A stretch of 64,000 nt of DNA, from assembly GCF_900963305.1 (NCBI RefSeq), contig NC_042514.1:13656501-13720500 (forward strand). Reading direction: 5' to 3'. The notes beneath the pieces are model-generated. The model did no database searches. It saw only the letters and a list, made by a program, of their open reading frames with translations, and was not told the DNA's origin. The translations under genes and the position numbers were made by a program. This DNA comes from Echeneis naucrates. Lineage: Eukaryota > Chordata > Actinopteri > Carangiformes > Echeneidae. Positions 39,961 through 64,000 of the stretch are shown here, piece after piece. Within the stretch, counting starts at the first letter, position 1, and each line of letters opens with the position of its first letter.

Positions 39961-41001
39961 GGTGAGCTCCGCCGCTCCTGCATCGCCGTTAGCCTGCAAA
40001 TAAAGCACATCTGCACTGACTGGTTTGATACTCTGCACCCTTTCTAATCTCCCCCGGGTCGCATGTCGGCGATGTTCATTTTCTTTAACGGGGAAACCCA
40101 CAACTTTTGATCGCCGGGCTAGCTAGCGTTAGCAGAGCGCCTAACGTTTATCTGGAAGGATTGCAAATGCAAAGTATAGCTCATCATGCTAACGTTAGCA
40201 TATATAGCTAGCACACTTGTTGGCTAAGTAATGTATGCTAACGTTAGCTTGCTAGCCGCCCCTGTTGTTATCTGAAGGGCACTTGAGAGCAAGCATAACA
40301 GTAGAAATGGCTTAATGTGGAAAAACAACGGGCTTGACGTCTATCAGGGGACCTGTTTAACTTAGCAAGAAGCAGTGAAGCGTCTGCGTCTCCCCACACT
40401 CAAGTGCACCGGGAGAAAAGTGACTTGTGTCATTCTTGTATGTGATCTGGGATTCCCTTTCTTCAGACTTGATTCAAAATGAGCCAGGTCGCTAAAAATA
40501 CCATTCACCCACATGAATATCGGAGGGGACAAGATTGGCTCTGCCCTTTAACTTACGTCGACGTGGTGTCTGCTCTGTCGGCCTCATTATCTGTCAGATA
40601 TTAGCATTATTTGTTGGTACAGTTTCTATGGCTCAGTGACTGATACACATTTCTGAATGTTAATTTCCATCTGTCAAAGATGGACACGCTTTAGATTGAG
40701 TGCAGCCAGTCAACGTTGTTTTTAGGTAGGCAGTAGTTCTGACTTCACTGTCACTGTATTTGTGTCCTGTTTGTATCATGTTTATGTTCTAACCGAGTTC
40801 TGGTTTTAATCCAGGTACAGCCCCACCTGTGTCTTCTGTCATCCTGGCCACATCCTCCTGTAGTGCATGAGTCTACCTGTGCCTCATGCTGATGTGAGCG
40901 CCTCCTCGCTCCCTCTCTGTTTTCCACCCTCTTCATCGTTGCCCGTTGTGTTCCCCTGTGTCCTGTTAGCTCTGTGAGTTTCGCTCAAGCCTTGCAAGGC
41001 A

Positions 41002-48283
<7,282 letters not shown>

Positions 48284-49498
48284 CTGATGAAATTCGCTAC
48301 CCTGCCTTCCCATGCTGTGCACAAATATGTGCCAACCATTTAGATTTCGTGCCAGACAATAGGCTGAGAGTGACATACCACTCTTGATGCACCAGCCTTA
48401 TAAGCCCTGACAAACCTCACTGTGAAGAAGACCAAAAATATAGAGCACAACCCCACCGCTGTCCATATGAACTCTATTCTCACTCAGATGTCAGAAGACA
48501 AGTCAAACTAAAGTGCTTAGTTTCAGAGTCCGTTGTAGTTGTTTTGTACAACAAATTTCCTGGTGACACGTTAGGGCTAGGCTTGTATTTAACTTGGAAT
48601 GAAGAAGATGCCTTGCTCTGTTTAGTTTTTTTAATCAACTGCCTTAAACAAATGCAAAATGTTGCCTAATGTATTGTTGATTGTGTCAGTCTCTCTTCCC
48701 ATGATTTTTACTACCTTAGTAATTTACCTTATCAGCTTGTCAGTGTCTTAGTTATTTTGATACTTGAATTTCATATTTGTTCCCTTTCTCGTTATGTAAT
48801 GGGTCTCATTCAATGAACACTTTCTATTTCCTTGATGACTCATGTTTTATGGACATTTTCTCTCATCGATTTTTATAGGAAACATTTCAGTGCATTCATC
48901 ATCATGAGCACGTGCTGTGATTGTGTAGTTCTTCATATGCCACATTTGACAGACCTACTGTACCAGTTCCTCCCCTTTATCATTAGACTTTGGATAACAG
49001 AGGTGCACCTTACAGTCAAATTAAAATGTTAGCTTGACAGGGTTTATACGTTCTTCTCTATTGTTGTTATTAAAAATGAGTATTGTATGTTGAAATCTGT
49101 CCCTTCTTGTGTTCTTCTGGACTGAACAAATGTGTTTTCCCTTATGTACTTAATGATTGGTTGGAGGAAAAAAAACATGGCCATATCATACTGGCCAGCT
49201 CTTCAAGGATGATAAAAATAGTTCTTGACTTTTCTTTTTCTCTTCTTAACAACTAACAACATTGTCTCGAAATAAATGCAACTGTTTCTGCTTTTGTGAA
49301 TTGGTCGTGAAAATGATTGGTGTGCTGTTCGTATCGCCATTTTCTTAAACTACAACCAACTCTGTGACCAGAAAAGCTGGGTTGTCTTCACCAGGGTACT
49401 TTGTATGATGTGTTTATTTTGAAGTACTAACAATCTTTCTTTTTTTTTTTTTTTTTTTTTTAACCAGACAAGTTTGTAGAGGCTTTAAATCCGGAGAC
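48284..49498 (+). other. pak2 3' untranslated region and rpp21 upstream DNA
   Basis: About 990 bp after the pak2 stop, an AATAAA at 49271-49276 probably ends the transcript. A T-run at about 49438-49461 then precedes the rpp21 promoter. No coding sequence was recognised. The two genes are in the same direction with under 350 bp between this signal and the next start codon. Confidence 0.6.
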
Positions 49499-49502
49499 GT
49501 AA

Positions 49503-49532
49503 CCCGGAAGTCTGACGGTAGTCCTTCCGGGT
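49503..49532. promoter_or_regulatory. rpp21: Inverted pair of ETS-type sites before rpp21
   Basis: 'cccggaagt' (about 49503-49511) and its near mirror 'ccttccggg' (about 49523-49531) face each other 12 bp apart, roughly 70-95 bp before the start codon. ETS/GABP sites are typical of TATA-less housekeeping promoters. The pairing is seen directly; the function is inferred. Confidence 0.45.
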
Positions 49533-49598
49533 GGCGTTCAGGCTGCTAAAGCAAGAAGATAAAATTGTTCCTCTGTCTGTATGTGACCTTTATATATA

Positions 49599-50890
49599 AT
49601 GGCGCAGCACGTCAAAGACAAAGAAGCTTATCAGCGACTGAACTATCTGTACCAGGTGAGGAATGAACAGCAAATATGGGCCTTATCGCTGATTGCTTGG
49701 CTAACTAGCTAGCATGTAGCCTAAGTCATGATTTGCTTTTCCTCTCCGGTTTTAATTCGTCGGCAGGCTGCACACACGGTGTTATCTCAAAACCCGGACA
49801 ATGTGGAGCTGGCTCGTTTCTACTGCTTCACACAGAGGACCATTGCGAGACGTTTAGTCCTCAGGCAGTAAGTTAAGTCCATCCTCCAGAGACGATGGTT
49901 TGTTAGTTTTATTTTGAAGGTGGATCATATGTCACTATAGTAAATATATTGCAATAAACTCATTCTCGTGTAATGCTCACAAATAACTCTAGCTTCTTTA
50001 TTTTGGAAAGTTGTATTTGTTAGAATTTTTTTTAGCATTCTGAAATCGTATTTTAAGTAATTAAATTTTTTCCTTTTTTTTTGGAACCAGTTGGGTTTGG
50101 GGATAAAGATCGTGTGGCTCAGAGAGATGGACTTGTATATTGATGGTGTTGACATCTTCAAATACTTTTTTCTTGAATGAAGTTGTTTCCATACAATAAT
50201 ATATAGAGTTTTCAATGTCAGTAATGATTAATCTTATTGCAGAGACCCATCAGTGAAGAGAACATTATGCAAGAAATGCTGTGCATTACTCATCCCTGGT
50301 GTAACTGCTACAATAAGACAACGGAGTAAGTGTGTCAGTGAAAAGCACTGCTTAATTACTGCTGTTTATATTTCCCATGTTACCTTGCTCAACATACTAA
50401 GTGTTAAACAGTTTTTTGCCATGTCTTTTCAGGAAAGAAGAAGAAGACCCGTTTCACTGTGGTAAGGTGTCTCAGCTGTGGCCAGAGCAAGACTCTGCTG
50501 AATAATCCAGATTATTGTTTATGGGTAGATCGACCTGAAGCACAGCTGGAGCAACAAAAGCAACCGGGTGACAAATCTCAAAGTATGCTAGACTAATGAT
50601 TTGTATTTAGATGAAGTATTTGGTGTGATATCTTTTTGCAGTTTAACATTTGAATACAATGGGAGATGTGTGGTAAACTGTCTACACCACATGTCAGAAA
50701 CCACATATCCAAAATTACACAAGACTTGAAGGCTAACACTTGGTACTGAGCTTTGTTTTCTGCCTTCCTGTCAACAGATCCAGATTGCTCAGCTAAAAAT
50801 CAACCTAAAGGGAAAAAGAAAAAAGACCCAGAACCTGATAAATCAACATCTTCTTCATCCAAGGTTGTCCAGAGTTCTGCCAGCACGTAG
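49599..50890 (+). CDS. rpp21: Ribonuclease P protein subunit p21
   Basis: Five exons (49599-49655, 49767-49867, 50243-50325, 50433-50582, 50778-50890) give 167 residues; human RPP21 has 154. The N-terminal helices start 'MAQHVKDKEAYQRLNYLYQ'. The zinc ribbon uses Cys62, Cys65, Cys92 and Cys95 ('LCKKC', 'RCLSC'). A Lys-rich tail ('GKKKKDPEPDK') with a poly-Ser run follows and accounts for the extra length. RPP21 is a protein of nuclear RNase P, which removes 5' leaders from pre-tRNA, and homologues of it in archaea pair with Rpp29. It converges on aqp12. Confidence 0.94.
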
Positions 50891-51306
50891 CAGCAGTTCC
50901 ATCTTTTTGCCATTAAATGTTGATGATTGATTTTTATTTTATTTCAGTTTTTTTTGGGGGGGGGGTTAGATATGTGCTTCTGTGTTGTCAGACTGTAGAT
51001 GATGTAAGTATTGTCTAGCATATCTAGCATTGTTGGCCTCGGTGAGATCATGTTTTTGTTTTTTGGGTGGCATTAATGATACTGCTAATGAGTAGATTCC
51101 CAACTTGTGTTGGTGAAAATGGGGTTGTTATAAAGGAAAGGCTAAATCCATAATTGATTAAATTTAATTGAAAACATCAGACATCAATGGAAAATTCTTT
51201 TTCTCTTTAATTGCTATTAATTCAAGTTGTCTACACAGGCTTGTTAAGTTGCAGTAAACATTTCTTGACAGTTTACATTCAAGTACTCTGCTAAAGGAAG
51301 TTTGAT
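50891..51306. other. Tail-to-tail region of rpp21 and aqp12
   Basis: 416 bp between converging stop codons. It has an ATTAAA at 50912-50917 and a G-run at about 50956-50966. No gene is seen. Confidence 0.6.
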
Positions 51307-52880
51307 TCAGTGTTTCTTCTTTTCTCCTTTGTCTGCTTTTGGCACTTTGAATCGTGTTTTCTGGAAATACAGTAGATTCTTGGCAAAAATCCTTGGAATA
51401 TGACCCATGTACAAGAGAAGAGCCAGAGTCATGCCTAGAAAACAGACAAAACACTGTGAGCAGTGGGTTCACTTTGAAAGACCCGAAAGCTGATGAATTA
51501 ATATCGCAATTGATTTATTTAATAATTTACCTGTGAGAGAACCCAGCCAGTAGACCAATGCATACTCTGTGAAGGTGAATCCGGGACACTGGAAGGTGAG
51601 GCCATAGGCTAAAGAGGGATTCATGTAAGCTGAGGTGAATCTTCTGGCTGGAAATTGGAACAGGAAAATATTTTTATGGCAGCTGCACCGTTTTAGTGGT
51701 CAAAGAAGTCTTTAGTGTCTACTTCCTTTTCCATTAAAGACTAAAAACACAGCATGTTGTCCTGTTACAAAACCACAAAAACAAAATGATCAAAGAGAAA
51801 CTCTTGGCATAACACGAAGAAAACCGGCCATATTTTAAGAATTCTTGAAATTATGAGATCCTTCCTGGGATCTGGGAAGGAGGGGATCATAGCATAAACA
51901 GTGGTGTTTGAAAACATTTTGTGTGGTATTTCTGTTTTAATGAGTTTTACATTTTTCACTTAAGGAAAGCCAGGGATAGTAAGTTTGAGGACATGAGAAC
52001 GTCAGCATAGGCTGCAACTGGTGAACTGAGAAAAACTGCAATTTGCTAAAAAGAAAAAGTTCTGCCTAATTTTAACATGTTCTGGCATAGCAGAGGGAGG
52101 AGAGCATCTGTAACTGATTTCCCAGCTAGTTCCCATAATTTCATGTTTTGTTTTCAAATGTTGTAAAAAATCAATTCCTTCAATCCTCTCCCCATAAAAT
52201 AAAAATGTTTTTGTTGTAAAGGAGAATTATGAATTGATTTAATGAATGGATGAAAAAAGTAGGTCCAACTTCAGTTCAGACTTACCTGTATGTGACAGGA
52301 ATGTGAACAGAAGCGCAATCAGAGGAACCCGGATCAGAGCAGACCTTGCTTGCAGGTTTAAATGGACCAAGTGAAAGATCAGCGCACAAACACACTCCGT
52401 GAAAAACCCCTGACGCAAAGATACCAGCAGAGATGTGCTGCACTCTCTTGCCATTAGATTTTTAATCATATGCATATCTGTCAGCTCCAGGTCCCAGTAG
52501 TACAGAGCAGCAAGGCAGGCTATATGGGCCCCGAGGAACTGGGCTAAAACAGCAAGCAAAGTGGGCAAGGTGGTGGTCTCCAGCAGCAGGAACTTCTGCA
52601 CGACCAGGGTGGGATTCCCAGACGCCTTCCCACAGATCACGCCGTGGGTCAGCAGCACCATGAACAGCATGGTCACGGTCACATCAGGACCCAGGCCTCC
52701 AGCCCACTCACCCACCTCCACAATGGTCTGCACCTCCAGCCAACATGCCACCAGCATGAAAGAGGAGGCAAATTCGCAAATGAAGCTAAAACGTGGCCAT
52801 TTTTTTGCAAATATTTGAACTGAGGCAGCAAAAATAACAACAGCCAGGAAGTATCCAAGAGACGCATTTAGTCCAGACAT
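51307..52880 (-). CDS. aqp12: Aquaporin-12 (unorthodox aquaporin)
   Basis: Three exons (52286-52880, 51531-51647, 51307-51434) give 279 residues, against 295 in human AQP12A. The start 'MSGLNASLGYF' matches 'MAGLNVSLSFF'. Several hydrophobic helices are visible. The first pore box is Asn89-Pro-Thr ('GNPT'), as in human AQP12, and the second is Asn208-Pro-Ser ('MNPSLAYG'), where human AQP12 has NPA. The tail 'RIFAKNLLYFQKTRF' aligns with 'HLFQRNLFYGQKNKY'. AQP11/AQP12 are intracellular channels; mammalian AQP12 is known from pancreatic acinar cells. The two-box architecture is complete, so the gene looks functional. Confidence 0.92.
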
Positions 52881-55476
52881 GGCTCACATCAGATGTCCAC
52901 TGCTGCCGTTTTTTAGAAAGGAGAGAAGTATTGGTTTCACTCAACAACCTACTGTTTGACAACGTGGCACATGCAGGGATACATTTCTTATCAGGGACAT
53001 GTCAGGTTATTATCACACAACCACCTGCCAAAATACACATGGGTCCGTGCAAGGACAGGTCAGGTAGCCGGCCTTCATTCACTGATTATTTATAATTAGA
53101 CCTAAGATCTGTGAAAATGCTTCTAGCTTAACCCTTGTGTGCCTGTCACGTTTAACAATTTTGTCTTCCTGACCATTCAAATAAGACTAGTAAACTAGTA
53201 ATACACAACCCGTTGTGTATGATTTTTTTTTTTTTTTTTTTTTAGAAACTTGTCAAGTTCTTGTGAACATTACAAGTTTTGAACTTCTATTTGTTATGTA
53301 TGGCCTGTATGCCTCATTAATCTGAGCTTAAACATCTTGAGTTCTAATTTTGACAATTTTGAATATTTTGACTATAAGAAATAATCAGACTAAGCATAAT
53401 ATCATGTTTATCACAGACCACTTTGGGTAGAAGTTGCCAAGCACATTTGTTTTGAAACCATATAACATTTGTATACAATCATGTAAAGTAACATCTGTTC
53501 TGTTCTAGGTCAAAAGTGACCAGAAAGATTTTATTTGTTAACAAAGGAAATTATCCCAAACACACTTAAAATTTTACAACATTCCAAGATCAACATCTTC
53601 ATAAACAACTATGAAGAACAACAACATAGCAATGTTCATCAGTGTATCAGATGTGTCTTGGCCCATAAAAACAACTATACCCAGTTTCTGACTAAAGAAG
53701 CTTAAGAGACATGCACATAACAAACTGACCCACCAAATGAAAACACTGACCAGTTCCCCCAGGTGGCAGCTGGTAGGAACCAATTAACTGCTTCCTGTAA
53801 TTTAGCCCTCCGTTCCCTGGGCACATCTTCTGCTCCAGCCAGCCAAGATATGCTCCAGAATGGAAGCAAAGAATCAGCAGCCCCAGCACTGGTAAACTGA
53901 CAAATGATAATTAGAACAGATCAAACAAGAAGTATTGACTGTATACAAGTGAACAAAATGTGTGTGTTTGCTAAAGTATGAACCTATGTGTCATGCCAGT
54001 ATTGGTCCTCTGTTATGTGCATGTGATGTGTATGTGGTGTTTTATGAAAACTAATTAAATGAGGACAAAATGAACCTAAAATGTTACAAAGAAACTGAGC
54101 GGTTTTTGTTTTGGTTTACTAACTTTCTAATATTCATGTGTGGCTGAGTGTGCAGCCATTACACTGCTGCATATGGGGAACCTATTATAGTATGAAAACA
54201 AAAACTAAATTATGAGGAACAAGTAACAAAGATCTAGAGAGGCTTAACCAGAAAGAGTGGGATTAACTGCACAAAACTAGAGGTAGACTCTAAGATAGTT
54301 TGGTTTTCATTTTGTTTGTGATTTTAGCAAAAAAAGAAAAATGTAGACTTTTTTTTCACACTGTCATTGATTATTGAAATGAGATTGATTGGCCAATTTA
54401 AATTGAGAATACAATATTGCAAAAAAAAAAAATGTTAAAGGAAACACTTTTTCTGTGGTCTATTCCCATGAGCATGCCAATAAATATTTACAGTCAGTCA
54501 ATCACCAAAACAAAACTTGCGATGAGCTGACCTACAATGTAATTACAGTAAGAAAAAACACTCCCTGAAACCTGATTTGTGCGATTGACACATTTCCAGC
54601 ATGAAAACCAAGTGACATATCACCTTCATACCAAGCCTGATAATAATCTGTTTTATAAAAATTGGATGTGATGTCATTGCCATTATTTGTAAGTGTTTTG
54701 CCACTATCACCAACCAAATACTTTTAAAGTTCATTTTATCCTAATGAGAATTGCCCATCTTAGGATCAGGGCTAAATTTTAGTTCTGTTATTTATTTTTC
54801 CATGGTGATCAATCAAAGAGGTACTTTGTGTGAAGATGGGCCTTAAAAAACCTCCACAGGAATCCAGTCCACCAAGCTCAGAAGTCTCCAAAGTCAATTC
54901 CTTTAATACTTTCAGGGTACAATCAAGGTCATGTAAATATATGCCCCACTGGTATTGTGATGAAGGAAATTAAAAGTGAAACAATCAATTTTAAAATCAT
55001 GCACAGTATGGATGACCGTATAAAATCTGCAGAAAGGTTGAAAAAAAATAGCTTTGATGACTTCAAACCAAGTCTGCATGACCTCCTCAACTGCGTACAT
55101 CCAAACTGAAACAACAGAACATTTTAAAGCTGAAATATAGAGTCCGCTTGTGAAGTCCACTTGTGATTGGGCTAAATTGATCACATGCACAGACACCAGG
55201 AAGTGTAACCGAGCAGCTGTCTGTCAATCCAACATGGACGAAAATGTGCGGCTAAACTACAGATGCAGGAAAGACAAAAGCTCCATTCAGCTCCAACTGT
55301 GAATGTCCAAGCTGCGTTAAAGGAGCAGTTAGAGCTGAGGACCGGGATGCCACGAACCGGTTAGCTGTGTGCCGGTAATTACTGACAGCAGATCAACCGA
55401 ACAGGTTTAATGCTCTGTGATGCTCCGGGACCGAAGTTGTGCTGTGACATCTCGGGCCGCGTGCGCGCGCACTCGC
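52881..55476. other. Divergent region between aqp12 and slc35d1
   Basis: 2.6 kb, mostly AT-rich, with T-runs near 53223-53243. An exon-like minus-strand frame near 53770-53900 ('GAYLGWLEQKMCPGNGG') has plausible splice sites but no family I recognise. CpG content rises from about 55300, and 'gtgcgcgcgc' at 55461 marks the approach to the slc35d1 start. Confidence 0.5.
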
Positions 55477-55531
55477 GCGAGTGAGTGAGTGAGTGAGCGA
55501 GTGAGTGAGTGAGTGAGTGAGTGAGTGAGTG

Positions 55532-55620
<89 letters not shown>

Positions 55621-55641
55621 GAGGGAGAGAGAGAGACAGAC

Positions 55642-55688
<47 letters not shown>

Positions 55689-55709
55689 GAGACAGAGAGA
55701 CACACACAG

Positions 55710-55806
<97 letters not shown>
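55477..55806 (+). repeat. Compound (GAGT)n-(GA)n-(GACA)n microsatellite
   Basis: About 330 bp consist of (GAGT)n (to about 55531), long (GA)n runs, interspersed GACA blocks, and a final (GACA)n at 55772-55805. The tract is purely purine-rich apart from periodic C and T. It ends 54 bp before the slc35d1 start codon, so it lies in the 5' untranslated region or core promoter. Long Ser/Leu and Arg/Glu frames across it are artefacts. Confidence 0.95.
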
Positions 55807-55859
55807 GGAGAGTACAGCCATGGCACAGATACCCGCACAGGAATGAGAACTTGTTGGGG

Positions 55860-60367
<4,508 letters not shown>

Positions 60368-62160
60368 CAGTAACACTGGATTTAATCGTTTTTATGATGA
60401 TGAATGGGAAAACTCTATTTTTAGTACAACTTTTATTTATGGAGTCTTTTTGTAGCAAAGCTGGTGAATTTATGACAAAAGCAGCCATGACTCTCTTGTT
60501 GCTGCCATGGTTACAAAACCCTCCAGGGCAATTGGGGGTTGATATTGTTTTCTTTTTAAACATTTGTATTTTGATATTGTACTTCAGAGTATTGAGTGGA
60601 AGGGAAACATTGAAGCAGTGTTATTTATATTACAGCAGTTTCCTGACATTTGAACAAATTAAATATTAAGTTAGGATGACATCATGTTTCCTGAAGACAG
60701 GAGTGAAAGGCAGGGGCAGTTTTATGTGTGGGTGTGTCTTGACAAATCATGGGAATACAATGTCATGGTTAATCTTAAAGGCACAATCCTTATTTTTTTT
60801 TATTGCCTTTTCTGTTTTGCTGTTTACAAGGAATGTAACTTTAGATGCCTTCTAAGCACAATGAGATGCACTGACATTGTCGTCATCTGGTTCACTTTTT
60901 AGTACATATCTGTTGATTTTTGCGAATACACTGTTGTACATGTATTACAGAGGTATAGTCATGATCTAACCACATCCTTTAAATAACCAAAGTGGATGGG
61001 CAGTGAGCTGTTGATTGCCAACAAGGATTGTGGCTTTAAATTATGTTACTGCCTCCTTTTGAAAGATGATTTCAAAATAACGTTTACATTACGCTTCATT
61101 ATTATCAAATGTCTGCTTAGGATGTCAGAGCTGTAGCTGGTTCTCTCTATGCAGAATTAACAAACAAGGGGACCTAGTCCTTTTTTCCCCACATCTTATC
61201 ACACTTTGAACTGAGGTTGGTCACACAAAAGGGTGAAACAAGATTGTCTGTTACTTTCATGTGTTGAGTGGGATTATTGTAACCTTCTTGAAGCATATTT
61301 TACACTTTTTTTTCCTTTTTTTCTTTTTTTTAAGTATTCAGGAGAAACCTGGTTACCTAAACTTTTAATAGTCAGGTCTGTGTTTTGCCTTTTTTTTTTT
61401 TTTTTTTTTTTTTAATCCACATAATTTTATATTTATTACTTTTTAAGACTAATATACATTTTGTAGATGGAGTATGTCATAAAATGTTCACGCCGATCTC
61501 ACCCTAAACAGTTATCATTGTTTTGTAGCTGAAATACAATGTATTTTTACATTAAAACATTCTGGTGACTTCGTGGATTAATCCACATTTGTTGGTCAAA
61601 AAACAAAATGAATCTATTCACCTTGTATCTGTCTTCGATTCTCCATAATATCAAAAGCTAGCGCATAAGTCATACTATGAATGTTTTGGTATTGTTCTAT
61701 CTGTGGACATTAGTTTTAGTGCGAATCATGAGCATACATCTCTTCTACAGCCAGATCATAATGTTCAAACACAGATTATTATTTGTAGAGAAAGGCTGAG
61801 CTCTTCTGTTGTGACTAGAAAAACATTACATCCATTCATTATCCATGCCAGTATAGCAATGTATCATTCCTTCCTTTTCAGAATTTTATCCTACCCGTAC
61901 CAATGATCAAGTCTACATAGATCGTTTTATACCTTAAATCTTTTATCCACTTTATGTAAAACCAACTTACAAATCACACCACATGTATAAAGGATGCCAA
62001 TATTCCTTACTGACTCTATACAGGCAGGCATACACCCTGAGCGCAATCATTATAGGAGTCCAAACAATGTTCATTTCTAATATTTACACTTACAGATTTA
62101 CAGACAAGTCTACCAGTCTCACTCCAGTACTCCAGTGATCATATTTTAATAAAAAAGACC
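60368..62160 (+). other. Probable slc35d1 3' untranslated and flanking DNA
   Basis: AT-rich, with long T-runs at about 61391-61413. An ATTAAA at 61551-61556 is a possible polyadenylation signal. No conserved reading frame is seen. Confidence 0.45.
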
Positions 62161-64000
62161 GAAGATAAATTACAGAATGTAAATGCATGCTTTTATTCAA
62201 AAATAGACCATATTCTTCAAAACATGTATAGATTTTCATATTGACCCACCACCATTACCAGCTCATGACAGTTCTTCGGGGAATATGATGATAATGCAGC
62301 CTTTATGTTAAAACACAAAGTTGTCAAATACTTGCAAGTTAGTTTGACACAAGTGAAAACTGGCTAGCCTGAGAGGTAACATCATAGAAAAACTGTAGAA
62401 CTGAAAATAACCACCAAGTAATATTGCATTGTTTTTGCCAACAAAACTAAATTTATAAGAAGCAACTTCATCCATCCACAATAAGGACAAAAATAAACAA
62501 AAAGCTGAATTTCAGGCTCTGTATACTGTTGTCACTGCTCAGATCATCTGAGTTATTAGTGATACTTCACCCAGCCACCTTTGGTGTCATATTGCATGCC
62601 AAGACATAGAAACAGGAAACAAACAGTGCCATAGCAGGCATTGGTTAATTAACATTGGTTAGCAAAAACACAATATATCCCACAACATACTATAGGCACA
62701 AAACATTCACAACTGAAATATACATGTACTTTAATGCTACTTGTGACTGTCTTGTTGCCTGCAGCCAGATCATAATTTTCACACGTGAAGAGGTTTCAAC
62801 ACATTCAGAGATACAGGATTTATAAAGCTGCACATAAAAACACATAACTCCAGCTACAGGCCTGATAATGTTTTTATAATCCCTCACCAATACAAATAAG
62901 ATCTGCTTAGATTGTAGTGAGCTGCACAGTTAGAACTGGCAACATATGGTGAAAATTCTGGGATGTTAAGTGAAAAATCTAATCTGGTATTGCATTCCCT
63001 CCTGCCCATAGAGAAAGTCTGAGCTATGACAACAGCATACAGTAAGAGTTTCTACTGATATTTATGTATGTATGTTGCAGCTATATTGCTCATGGCCACA
63101 GCACATATGGGAAGGCTGTTTTCAATACTGACCAGGTTCAACCCAAAGTCTCTTTCCCTGTGGCTGTGCTTATAACTGCGATGGCTACAGCTTTGGCAGT
63201 TAATGTAATGCTAGTCGTGGTTACGATGAAGTATCATGATGCTTTCTTGGCTGTCGTATTAGGAGATGGGAGTCCAGTGACAGGTGATGATAGAGCCACA
63301 TCTAGCATTAGTCATGTACATGTCACGTCATGTAACTACAGTTACTATCAATGTGTTACTGGAGCTAAACTGCAAAGTGTTGAATCATAGTGCAAAGGTT
63401 ATTGTGGGGTAAGACAAAAGTAGTTAAAATGTCAATATATCTTAACAATGCTTTCTACCATCCCAAAAAACTTGTAAGATTCCCATTCATTATTGGAACT
63501 GTGACACCTTTTTAGCAAAACCAGTATTTTTGATCCCTGTCCCTAATACAGGTCAACGTTCACCTGCTGAATACAGATTTGTCTGTTGGAGGCCTGCCAA
63601 AACCAAACCAACCTGCTGAGTGACAACATTTCATAACGTGCTCATTTACATATTAGTACACCGGAACTGTTTAAAAACACTAATGCATTTGGTTTCTAAC
63701 AATACAATGAAATCATCGCTGCCAAAGTGGCAGAACTGATTGTGTGTCATTTAGTGAAAGTGTTTGAATGCTGCTTTTTCACCCCAGTGACAGCAGGGAG
63801 AGACAAAGATAACACAACCAATCACAATGAATGGAAGTGGAGCACAGTCCCATAGGTGCTTTTAAGATGACCTAAATGAATCCAGACAAACATGTAGCAC
63901 CACATTGTCAAATAGGTGTTCAAACACCACCCAAACATGAAGCACACGACAGAGCAACAACGATGCACTTCCCTTATTATGAGTTATACAGTATCAGTCA
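62161..64000. other. No recognised gene; possible 3' end of a minus-strand gene
   Basis: An AATAAA on the minus strand (62192-62197) could end a transcript that enters from beyond the right edge. A 108-residue plus-strand frame at 63064-63390 does not resemble any family I know and has no splice context. Nothing else was recognised. Confidence 0.4.

Noticed and set aside
53692-53889. Exon-like minus-strand frame 'GAYLGWLEQKMCPGNGG' with plausible acceptor and donor
   Set aside because: No family recognised and no partner exons nearby. It could be chance.
63064-63390. 108-residue plus-strand frame near the right end
   Set aside because: No recognised family, non-genic composition, and no splice or start context.

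Overview
The window is vertebrate nuclear DNA, almost certainly from a percomorph-type teleost fish. Genes are split into short exons with GT-AG introns, packed a few kilobases apart. The encoded proteins align along their whole length with human counterparts I know from memory. The interspersed DNA is typical of fish: tRNA-derived SINEs, Tc1/mariner fossils, LTR fossils and microsatellites. I cannot name the species. All homology statements rest on recognition by eye, not on searches.

Layout. 1-4400 is a nest of young repeats: a foldback element with about 300-bp arms, a second inverted-repeat pair 3 kb apart, a 91-bp-arm palindrome, SINEs and an LTR-like fragment. 4642-8753 (minus) holds scattered exons of a laminin alpha-3-like gene that looks decayed. 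10533-13155 (minus) is a papain-family cathepsin. 14301-18934 (plus) is ankrd29, built of one-repeat exons. 19775-24556 (plus) is vps4b. 26999-29586 (minus) is plekhb2, and 31346-34018 (plus) is ing5. 35564-36283 (minus, cep19) and 37129-38596 (plus, pigx) form a head-to-head pair. They are followed by pak2 (41002-48283, plus), rpp21 (49599-50890, plus), aqp12 (51307-52880, minus) and slc35d1 (55860-60367, plus). 60368-64000 appears to be 3' untranslated and intergenic DNA.

The genes do not form one pathway. Local organisation is still informative. The cep19/pigx/pak2 cluster matches human 3q29. The laminin remnant next to ankrd29 matches the LAMA3-ANKRD29 neighbourhood of human 18q11. ing5 and aqp12 both map to human 2q37. 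Three pairs are divergent (cathepsin/ankrd29, plekhb2/ing5, cep19/pigx), and ing5/cep19 and rpp21/aqp12 are convergent.

The observations I rank highest are: the decayed lama3-like gene beside ankrd29; the nested young inverted repeats at the left end; a perfect 10-bp CLEAR/E-box palindrome upstream of vps4b; the replaced caspase-site sequence in pak2; and a 330-bp GA/GACA microsatellite ending 54 bp before the slc35d1 start codon. I found no evidence of a wholly new biological system.
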